The position numbers and the translations under genes are program-made. A stretch of 12,858 nucleotides of DNA from Chlorobiota bacterium (GTDB taxonomy: Bacteria; Bacteroidota; Ignavibacteria; Kapaibacteriales; NICIL-2), in contig RFIK01000232.1 of the NCBI GenBank assembly GCA_003695605.1, positions 1 through 12,858 of the forward strand. The letters run 5' to 3'. This document shows, one piece after another, positions 7,275-12,858 of the stretch. The notes beneath the pieces are model-generated. The model did not search any database, had not been told where the DNA came from, and was given only the letters and a program-made list of their open reading frames with translations. The first letter of the stretch is position 1. Every line of letters starts with the position of its first letter.

Positions 7275-8522
7275 TTAGCGACTCAACGCTGCAGTCACTT
7301 GGCGTGCTGCATCTTCAAACGATTCTGCAAGGAGGAAATTCAGTCCGCTCGCACGCAAGATCTCCAGCGCTTCCTTGGCGTTCGTCCCTTCCAGACGGAC
7401 GATAACCGGCACCGTGACCTTGACCTGTTCGAGCGCCTGCATGATACCATTCGCAACGCGATCGCAGCGCACAATCCCACCGAAGATGTTGATGAGCACT
7501 GCACGGACATTCGGATCACTCATCATGATGCGGAAACCACTGGCAATGCGCTCGACGTTGGCGCCACCACCGACATCGAGGAAGTTGGCTGGCTTACCCC
7601 CAGCCAGTTGAATCAAGTCCATCGTTGCCATTGCAAGGCCCGCACCGTTGACCATGCAGCCGACGTTGCCATCGAGCTTGATGTAACTCAGGTTGTATTT
7701 GGCTGCCTCGCGCTCGAGCGGATCTTCTTCGTCCGTATCAACGAGGTCGAGGTATTCTGGATGGCGGAAGAGCGCATTATCATCGAAGTTGACCTTAGCA
7801 TCGAGTGCAACGAAGCGATCATCGTCGGTCAACACGAGCGGGTTGATTTCGAGCAGCGAACAGTCAAGCTCCTCGTAGGCGTGGTAGAGCCGTTCAACAA
7901 AGCTCAGGAAACTCCGGAATGCTGCGCCCTCAAGCCCCAGCCCAAACGCCAACCGACGCACCAAAAACTGCTGGAACCCAATCGTGGGATCAACGTGCAC
8001 CTGGAGAATTTTCTCAGGTTGCTCCTCTGCGACGCGCTCGATTTCGACGCCACCTTCGCTGCTGACCATGATAACGTTCTGCGAACGGCTTCGGTCCAGG
8101 AGAATTGAGCAGTAGTACTCCTTCTTGATTACAGCGCCTTCTTCGAGGAACAATCGCCGCACAATTTTCCCCTCCGGTCCGGTTTGATGTGTAACGAGCT
8201 TGCCGCCGAGCATCTGCCGCGCAGCAAGGTATGCTTTGTGCGCAATGTTCCCGTATTCATCGGGTCGGATGACAACCACCCCGCGGAGCTGCTTGCCGAA
8301 AAGCATTCGCGGCTGGTTCGTCTCGGGGTCGTAGATGATGCCTTTGCCGCGCCCGCCCGCATGAATTTGCGCCTTGACGACAAGTGTGCTCACCCCTCGT
8401 GCTTCGAAGTGGTGATAGGCAACCACGCCTGCATCTTCCGCACTGAAGACCGGCGTACCATCGAGCAAGGGAACGTCGAACTGGCGCAAGAGGTGCTTGG
8501 CTTGGTATTCGTGGATATTCAT
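7275..8522 (-). CDS. sucC: Succinyl-CoA ligase (ADP/GDP-forming), beta subunit
   Basis: Beta subunit of the TCA-cycle enzyme that interconverts succinyl-CoA and succinate with substrate-level phosphorylation. The 415-residue product starts MNIHEYQAKHLL, the standard SucC opening, so the ATG at 8522 is preferred over an in-frame ATG at 8537. It shows the ATP-grasp domain with KAQIHAGGRGKG, the metal-binding LEINPLV, then the CoA-ligase domain with KLDGNVGCMVNGAGLAMATM, NFLDVGGGA, NIFGGIVRCD and VRLEGTN. It is somewhat longer than E. coli SucC (388), mainly through extra residues in the ATP-grasp half. The alpha subunit gene sucD, usually next to it, is absent here; lpd follows instead. Malate-CoA ligase beta (MtkA) is a close relative and cannot be fully excluded. 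It diverges from the PhnD-like gene across 140 bp. Confidence 0.94.
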   Translation of the reverse strand: MNIHEYQAKHLLRQFDVPLLDGTPVFSAEDAGVVAYHHFEARGVSTLVVKAQIHAGGRGKGIIYDPETNQPRMLFGKQLRGVVVIRPDEYGNIAHKAYLAARQMLGGKLVTHQTGPEGKIVRRLFLEEGAVIKKEYYCSILLDRSRSQNVIMVSSEGGVEIERVAEEQPEKILQVHVDPTIGFQQFLVRRLAFGLGLEGAAFRSFLSFVERLYHAYEELDCSLLEINPLVLTDDDRFVALDAKVNFDDNALFRHPEYLDLVDTDEEDPLEREAAKYNLSYIKLDGNVGCMVNGAGLAMATMDLIQLAGGKPANFLDVGGGANVERIASGFRIMMSDPNVRAVLINIFGGIVRCDRVANGIMQALEQVKVTVPVIVRLEGTNAKEALEILRASGLNFLLAESFEDAARQVTAALSR

Positions 8523-8608
8523 CGTAGCACGGTGCAAAGTGGAACGACGCGTGTACTATTTACCCCGCAATTGCCGAACTTTGCAGACAGCGGGGCGACA
8601 AACGGCTG

Positions 8609-8616
8609 CAAAACTA
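8609..8616 (-). promoter_or_regulatory. Candidate -7 element for sucC-lpd (TAGTTTTG)
   Basis: Minus-strand TAGTTTTG fits TAnnTTTG in the divergent 140 bp region, 86 nt upstream of the sucC start. No -33 TTG is seen at standard spacing. The rest of 8523-8662 shows no other recognisable element; a one-mismatch GAACTTTG (8576-8583, plus strand) is too weak to call for the opposite gene. Confidence 0.3.
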
Positions 8617-8662
8617 CGGCGCGACGCTCTGCCCCTCTGATTCAGAATGCTTCGGAACGACG

Positions 8663-9598
8663 ATGCGATACGTCCTACTCTACGGCGCACTCACTGCTGT
8701 GGCAATTCTCTGGCTAACGATTCGACCCCTTCTACTCTCATCGGCACCGGAGCTGGGGAGCCCGCAGCGTCCTATTCAACTGATGCTCACCCCATCGGTT
8801 GAGAATCAAAAAGTCGCCACGAGCGCCGACTCGCTTGTAGCATACCTGCACCGAGCAACTGGGCTATGGTTTACCGCCGCAGTGCCAACAAGCTACATCG
8901 TCGTCGTCGAGTCCTTCGGCAGTGGCGGTGTGGACGTTGCCATTACGAACACCTTCAGCTACATCCTCGCACATGAGAAATACGGCGCAGAAGCAGCGCT
9001 CATGGTCGTCCGCCGCGGGGGAGAAACTCACTACCGCGGGCAAATCATCGCGCACGTTGCCAGTGGCATCCGCACGATCGAGGACCTTGCCGGAAAACGC
9101 TTTGCTTTCGTCGATGCTGCATCGACGTCCGGCTACATCCTCCCTCGAGCCTTGCTCGAGCGACACGGCATCCGTCTCGGTCAGGTTCTCTTCGCAGGCA
9201 AGCACGATAACGTCGTCACGATGGTCTATCAGCGCCAAGTTGATGCGGGTGCGACGTACTACTCCCCACCTGATCCTCTGACCGGCGAAGTGCTCGACGC
9301 ACGCGTACGTGTGCGGACGCAGTTTCCGGACGTCCTCGAGAAAGTGCGGATTGTAGCATTGACTGATCCTATTCCGAACGACCCAATCGTCTTTCGGCGC
9401 GGATTTCCTGCACCCTTGCGCGATCGGATCGTGCGTGCGCTCCTCGACTTCCAGAGCACACCGACGGGCCGGCGCATTCTCTACGATGCGTACAGCGTCG
9501 AGGGTCTTGCCCCTGCACGCGACAGTGACTACGACACACTACGAACGATCATCCGTAATTTCGGCGGGGATCTCGAGGCGCTCCTCCGTCGGCGATAG
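8663..9598 (+). CDS. PhnD-like phosphate/phosphonate-type substrate-binding protein, membrane-anchored
   Basis: Periplasmic type II binding protein of the PhnD/SsuA/transferrin group, which captures oxyanions or similar ligands for ABC importers or for sensing. The 311-residue product starts with an uncleaved-looking hydrophobic segment (about 4-26, no lipobox Cys), then a beta-strand RPIQLMLTPS (36-45) where PhnD domains begin. Family landmarks: GGVDVAITNTFSYI (88-101), DLAGKRFAFVDAASTSGY (141-158), DAGATYY (194-200), IPNDPIVF (237-244) and SDYDTLRTI (288-296). A weak GGAA precedes the ATG. There is no ABC permease or ATPase gene nearby; instead a RelA/SpoT-type HD gene follows 21 nt later. 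It may be an orphan binding protein or a ligand sensor. Ligand unknown; fold call is good, specific function is not. Confidence 0.82.
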   Translation: MRYVLLYGALTAVAILWLTIRPLLLSSAPELGSPQRPIQLMLTPSVENQKVATSADSLVAYLHRATGLWFTAAVPTSYIVVVESFGSGGVDVAITNTFSYILAHEKYGAEAALMVVRRGGETHYRGQIIAHVASGIRTIEDLAGKRFAFVDAASTSGYILPRALLERHGIRLGQVLFAGKHDNVVTMVYQRQVDAGATYYSPPDPLTGEVLDARVRVRTQFPDVLEKVRIVALTDPIPNDPIVFRRGFPAPLRDRIVRALLDFQSTPTGRRILYDAYSVEGLAPARDSDYDTLRTIIRNFGGDLEALLRRR

Positions 9599-9609
9599 GT
9601 CCACTAACC

Positions 9610-9613
9610 GGAG
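9610..9613 (+). promoter_or_regulatory. Ribosome-binding site of the HD gene (GGAG)
   Basis: GGAG with a 6 nt spacer favours the ATG at 9620 over the adjacent in-frame GTG at 9617, which would leave only 3 nt. Confidence 0.6.
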
Positions 9614-9619
9614 CTGGTG

Positions 9620-10219
9620 ATGTACCATCTGACCCACCTGACCATCTCGGAATTAGAGCAGCTCTTGCGCGATAGGGTAGATCCAGTCGAGCTCAACAAA
9701 ATCATCAGCGCCTATGAAATGGCTGAAAGCGTCCATGCCGGTCAACAGCGGCGTGATGGCTCGCCGTACTTCTTCCATTGTTCCCGCGTATGCAAAATCT
9801 TGATTGTTGAGCTTGGCATCACTGATTCCGATGTGCTCTGCGCTTCACTGCTGCATGATGTGCTCGAAGACTCCGACGAAATCACGCGTGAAATCATCGC
9901 CTACAACTTCGGTGAATACTGCGCCTACATCGTCGAAACGCTCACCAAAGACCTCGTGCGGCAGGAAATTGATCACGACGCGGTCGATCTCGAACACGTC
10001 GAGCGGCTCAAGCATGCAAGCGATGACTGCTTGATCATTCGGCTCGCAGCGCGGCTGGATAACTTCCGCTGCCTGGAATTCGACCTCAAGCGGAATCCGC
10101 TCCGCTACATCACCGAAACGATGGAGCGGTATGTCCCACTTGCAGATGCTCGCCAAAATCCGCATCTGCGCTACCTCGTCGCAGAGCTTCGTAAAGAGCA
10201 AAACAAATTCCTTGGCTAA
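9620..10219 (+). CDS. Small RelA/SpoT-type HD-domain protein with an altered metal site
   Basis: The single domain of 199 residues resembles the (p)ppGpp hydrolase domain of RelA/SpoT proteins (HD_4 type, as in small alarmone hydrolases); no synthetase, TGS or ACT domain is attached. Family landmarks present: GSPYFFHCSRV with His53, LLHDVLED with His79-Asp80 and Glu83-Asp84, and ETMERYVPLA (about 167-176, cf. ETxEIYxPLA). The motif that normally reads KLADRxHN is here RLAARLDN (141-148): Asn148 is kept, but the metal-ligand Asp is Ala144 and the His position is Asp147. Asp at the His position occurs in related HD_4 proteins; Ala at the Asp position is unusual and may mean reduced, changed or lost hydrolysis. 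It lies 21 nt downstream of the PhnD-like gene, so the two are probably cotranscribed. Alarmone hydrolysis is inferred from the family, not shown. Confidence 0.82.
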   Translation: MYHLTHLTISELEQLLRDRVDPVELNKIISAYEMAESVHAGQQRRDGSPYFFHCSRVCKILIVELGITDSDVLCASLLHDVLEDSDEITREIIAYNFGEYCAYIVETLTKDLVRQEIDHDAVDLEHVERLKHASDDCLIIRLAARLDNFRCLEFDLKRNPLRYITETMERYVPLADARQNPHLRYLVAELRKEQNKFLG

Positions 10220-10228
10220 CGCTGCCGA

Positions 10229-10236
10229 TATTTTTG
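10229..10236 (+). promoter_or_regulatory. Candidate -7 promoter element for suhB-dapF-amidohydrolase (TATTTTTG)
   Basis: Third copy of the octamer seen before rplS and recA, in the 43 nt gap between the HD gene and suhB, 26 nt before the suhB ATG. It implies that the suhB run has its own promoter and a leader of about 20 nt. No -33 TTG at 19-21 nt; a TTC at 10208-10210 is 18 nt away. Confidence 0.5.
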
Positions 10237-10262
10237 CACCACCTACGCTTGAGCACCGCACA

Positions 10263-11069
10263 ATGACGGAACCCACGCCTCCACTTGCCTTGCTGGAAAC
10301 AGTCGCGATTGACGCAGCCAGGCGTGCTGGTCAGCTTCTCCGAACAAACTTTGCCAAAACCAAAGAGCTCCGTTTCAAGGAGGGCATCCATAACATCGTC
10401 ACAGACTCCGACATTGCCTCCGAGCAGCTCATCGTTGAAACGATCCGGAGCACGTTCCCCTCCCATACGATTCTCACCGAGGAAGCCGGTTTGCTCGAGA
10501 CCACAAGCCAAGTGCGGTGGATCGTTGACCCACTCGACGGCACCGTCAATTTCGCCCACGGCATCCCGATCTTCTCGGTGAGCATCGCAGTAGAAGTTGC
10601 AGGGCAGGTAACGCTTGGCGTCGTGTACCACCCATTGCTTGATGAGCTTTTCGTCGCCCGCCGCGGGATGGGTGCGACGCTCAACGATGCACCAATTGCC
10701 GTTTCGACGTGCACTCGCCTTGACGATGCATTCCTGGTAACTGGCTTTCCCTACAACATCGCATCCTATCCCGAGTATCGGGATTGGCATTTCCCTGAAC
10801 TTGTCCGGCGGGGTATTCCGATTCGGCGGCTCGGCTCTGCAGCACTCGACCTGGCGTACCTTGCCGCCGGACGCTTCGATGGCTTCTGGGAGGTAGGTCT
10901 TCAGCCGTGGGATATTGCGGCCGGAGTCCTGCTCGTGCAAGAAGCCGGTGGGAGCGTCACCGATTATAACGGCAACCCACATACACTCACAACACGAACA
11001 ATCGTTGCATCAAACGGTCCGCTCCACCGCGAGCTTGTCGAATTCCTGCACAGTCGCGATGAGGCTTGA
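10263..11069 (+). CDS. suhB: Inositol monophosphatase family protein (SuhB-like)
   Basis: Mg2+-dependent, Li+-sensitive phosphatase that hydrolyses myo-inositol-1-phosphate or related sugar phosphates in the cytoplasm. The product is 268 residues, normal for the family. Metal and catalytic motifs are complete: VTDSD (46-50), TEEAG (72-76, first Glu of the metal site), DPLDGTVNF (89-97, Asp89/Asp92) and the C-terminal WDIAAG (216-221, Asp217). RRLGSAALDLAYLAAG (188-203) is also typical. The ATG at 10263 is chosen because it is the last plausible start before conserved sequence and follows the -7 element by 26 nt; an open frame back to 10131 runs inside the HD gene. No clear ribosome-binding site is seen. 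The gene overlaps dapF by 11 nt. Fructose-1,6-bisphosphatase or histidinol-phosphatase activity, known in relatives, cannot be ruled out. Confidence 0.9.
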   Translation: MTEPTPPLALLETVAIDAARRAGQLLRTNFAKTKELRFKEGIHNIVTDSDIASEQLIVETIRSTFPSHTILTEEAGLLETTSQVRWIVDPLDGTVNFAHGIPIFSVSIAVEVAGQVTLGVVYHPLLDELFVARRGMGATLNDAPIAVSTCTRLDDAFLVTGFPYNIASYPEYRDWHFPELVRRGIPIRRLGSAALDLAYLAAGRFDGFWEVGLQPWDIAAGVLLVQEAGGSVTDYNGNPHTLTTRTIVASNGPLHRELVEFLHSRDEA

Positions 11070-11904
11070 ACTTGCGGTGATGTCCGGCGCGGGAAATCTT
11101 TTCGTCGTCGCTCCAGCTGACGTCCTTCCTCCATCAATCGCGGCGCACCATGCTGAGCTTCTCTGTCAGGCTGCACACTCTCTCGTAGGGCGCGCAGCGG
11201 AAGGTGTTCTCCTGGTTGAGTATCGTCGAGAAAGCCTCGGTGTGTATTTTTTCAATCCCGATGGTTCGAGTGGGATGATGTGTGGCAACGGCGCCCGCTG
11301 TGCCGCTCTCTTTGCTGCTCGCCATGGCTGGTCCCCGCCAACATTCGAGCTTGCGCTCGCAGGTGAGCGTTACCGCGTCACACTTGCCGACGATGGCATC
11401 GTCGCCGTGGACTTTCCTCCTCCGCGCACGATCGTTGAGCATGCTCGGCTTGAGCTTGACGGAACACCGCTGGATTATGCCTATGTGGATGTCGGCTCCG
11501 ACCACGTCGTCATCGAACAAGACGTTCTCAGCACATTCAGTAGAGGAACCACTGATGCTGCTGACTTTGCACAGCTTGCCCCACGCGTGCGGGCATACAG
11601 CGCGTTTCCCCGAGGAACGAACGTCAACCTCTATCGCGTTGAACGCGGTGTCGTGTACCTTGCAACCTACGAGCGCGGCGTCGAGCGCATCACTGGTGCG
11701 TGTGGAACGGGTGCGCTTGCAACCGCAGTCATTGCATGGTTACGGAATCAATGCACCCGCCCGACAATCACGGTCGTTCCTCCCAGTGGCGAGCAGCTTT
11801 CGGTAACGATCCACGCCGAACAACGAAAAATCACCACGCTCACGTTGAGCGGTCCAGCAGACCTGCTCGGCACTGTTGTAGTGGAACTTCCTCCTCGCGC
11901 CTAA
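11059..11904 (+). CDS. dapF: Diaminopimelate epimerase
   Basis: PLP-independent epimerase converting LL- to meso-diaminopimelate for lysine and peptidoglycan. The 281-residue product has both catalytic cysteines in context: Cys75 in DGSSGMMCGNGARC (68-81) and Cys215 in TGACGTGALA (212-221). RGTNVNLY (185-192) and ATYERGVE (202-209) are also standard substrate-binding segments. The N-terminal motif usually written GxGNDF reads SGAGNLF (9-15), so the Asp is Leu14; the Asn is kept. The ATG at 11059 lies 11 nt inside the end of suhB, which implies translational coupling, and gives the expected short lead-in MRLELAVMSG. The frame is open further upstream within suhB, but no homology-like sequence appears there. 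An amidohydrolase gene starts 3 nt after the stop. A related racemase with another substrate is possible but less likely. Confidence 0.92.
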   Translation: MRLELAVMSGAGNLFVVAPADVLPPSIAAHHAELLCQAAHSLVGRAAEGVLLVEYRRESLGVYFFNPDGSSGMMCGNGARCAALFAARHGWSPPTFELALAGERYRVTLADDGIVAVDFPPPRTIVEHARLELDGTPLDYAYVDVGSDHVVIEQDVLSTFSRGTTDAADFAQLAPRVRAYSAFPRGTNVNLYRVERGVVYLATYERGVERITGACGTGALATAVIAWLRNQCTRPTITVVPPSGEQLSVTIHAEQRKITTLTLSGPADLLGTVVVELPPRA

Positions 11905-11907
11905 GCG

Positions 11908-12858
11908 ATGCAGACTCCCGATTGGCTTGCGCTTGCTCGGAACCATGCTGCATGGCTGTGCGAACACCGTCGGTACCTGCACAAGCACCCAGAGCTGTCC
12001 TTCCAGGAAACAAACACGAGCCGATACATCGCAGCAGTGCTCGAGCAGCTTGGGCTCAAGCCGCGCATCGTTGCAGGAACAGGCGTAGTAGTCAGCATCG
12101 GGCGTGGCCAGCGATGCGTCGCACTGCGCGCCGATATTGATGCTCTGCCGATCGTCGAGCAAACAGGATTGCCTTTTGCATCAGTCAACGCGGGCGTCAT
12201 GCACGCCTGCGGGCATGATTGCCACACAGCGATGCTTCTTGGTGCCGCAGCACTGCTGTATCAGCATCGCAAGATGTTAGGTGGTCGCGTTCTCGTCGTG
12301 TTTCAGCCTGGTGAAGAAAAATCTCCCGGAGGTGCTTCCCTCCTCCTCAAGGAAGGTGTATTCGATGACAGTCCGCCCGAGGCAATCTTTGGCCAGCACT
12401 TGTATCCGGACGCTCCCACTGGCACTGTGGAAATTGCGCCCGGTCCCATCATGGCAAGCGCCGATGAGCTATACTGGCACTTGCACGGCAAAGGAACTCA
12501 CGCCGCACAGCCACAGAAAGGCTCCAATCCCATCCGTGCTGCCGCGGAACTCGTCGTGCATTTGGAAAGCATCATCCAGCATTACCGCAATCCACTGCAG
12601 CCTGGCTTGCTGGCCGTCACTGCCATCGTGGGGGGAACAGCAACGAACATCATCCCGGACCGGGTAGAACTCAAAGGCACTCTCCGCAGCTTCGACGAGC
12701 GGTGGCGGCGTCAGATGTGGAACCGGATCACTGCGCACAGCAAGATGCTCTGCAGCCTCCACGACGTCGAATGCGCCGTAGACATCGCCGAAGGATATCC
12801 GCCGCTGGTCAACGATGCAGTAGCCACCGAGCACGTGCGTTCAGTTGCCCGTGCACTC
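11908..12858 (+). CDS. M20-family metal-dependent amidohydrolase, 3' end outside window
   Basis: Zinc/manganese aminoacylase-type hydrolase (M20D: hippurate hydrolase, N-acetyl-amino acid or N-acetyl-diaminopimelate deacetylases). The 317 residues present start MQTPDWLALA and cover the first catalytic part and the whole lid domain. Seen: HKHPELS (25-31), ALRADIDALP (72-81), metal ligands Cys101 and His103 in MHACGHDCHT (98-107), FQPGEE (132-137, Glu136/Glu137), QHLYPD (163-168, His164), the lid motif GKGTHAAQP (194-202) and GGTATNIIPD (242-251). The last metal-binding His lies beyond the window. ATG 11908 is 3 nt after the dapF stop with no ribosome-binding site, so it is likely translated by coupling. 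The dapF neighbour makes an N-acetyl-diaminopimelate deacetylase role attractive, but M20D substrates are poorly predictable; peptide or auxin-conjugate-type hydrolysis remains possible. Confidence 0.9.
   Translation, partial: MQTPDWLALARNHAAWLCEHRRYLHKHPELSFQETNTSRYIAAVLEQLGLKPRIVAGTGVVVSIGRGQRCVALRADIDALPIVEQTGLPFASVNAGVMHACGHDCHTAMLLGAAALLYQHRKMLGGRVLVVFQPGEEKSPGGASLLLKEGVFDDSPPEAIFGQHLYPDAPTGTVEIAPGPIMASADELYWHLHGKGTHAAQPQKGSNPIRAAAELVVHLESIIQHYRNPLQPGLLAVTAIVGGTATNIIPDRVELKGTLRSFDERWRRQMWNRITAHSKMLCSLHDVECAVDIAEGYPPLVNDAVATEHVRSVARAL

Noticed and set aside
7041..8108. Long open frame (355 codons) on the plus strand opposite sucC and lpd
   Set aside because: It spans the junction of two conserved minus-strand genes and shows no protein-family features.
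10110..10982. Open frame of 290 codons on the minus strand opposite suhB
   Set aside because: suhB carries all inositol monophosphatase motifs on the plus strand; the antisense frame is a shadow.
1..12858. Mobile element, CRISPR array, tRNA/rRNA genes or a defence island
   Set aside because: No transposase or integrase, spaced repeats, cloverleaf-like sequence or defence-type domains were seen; nearly all sequence is accounted for by conserved genes.

Overview
The window looks like the chromosome of a bacterium from the Bacteroidota/Chlorobiota side of the tree. The best local clue is the promoter grammar. An octamer TATTTTTG, an exact fit to the Bacteroidota-type -7 element TAnnTTTG, sits just upstream of rplS, recA and suhB, and I saw no other copy in the window. 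Protein features such as the long SucC form agree but are not decisive. A phylum-level call is moderate confidence and anything finer (for example a Kapabacteria-like lineage) is a guess. Base composition looks moderately GC-rich (not counted) and even across the window. I see no transposase, integrase, tRNA, rRNA, CRISPR or long repeat, and no sign of recent transfer.

Layout. (1) 1-1517: lepA (minus, 3' end outside the window) and rplS (plus) diverge from a 125 bp region that carries one -7 element facing each way. (2) A strong intrinsic terminator closes rplS at 1538-1576. The recA promoter follows immediately and starts a tight plus-strand run recA - recX - GT2 glycosyltransferase - MFS transporter (1621-5766). 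(3) 5822-8522, minus strand: sucC then lpd, two central-carbon genes, converging on the MFS gene. (4) 8663-10219, plus strand: a membrane-anchored PhnD-like binding protein and a small RelA/SpoT-type HD protein, 21 nt apart. (5) 10263-12858, plus strand: suhB - dapF - M20-family amidohydrolase (cut by the window end), which overlap or nearly touch and open with the third TATTTTTG element.

Functionally this is mainly housekeeping: translation (LepA, L19), recombination and its modulation (RecA, RecX), the TCA cycle and 2-oxoacid dehydrogenases (SucC, Lpd), inositol-phosphate hydrolysis (SuhB) and diaminopimelate/lysine synthesis (DapF, perhaps the amidohydrolase). No gap between genes exceeds 140 bp. 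I do not see a clearly new multi-gene system. The items most worth a second look are the PhnD-like/HD pair, in which the HD protein has Ala where the RSH-hydrolase metal-binding Asp is expected, the promoter motif set, and the DapF with Leu in place of the usual Asp of its GND motif.
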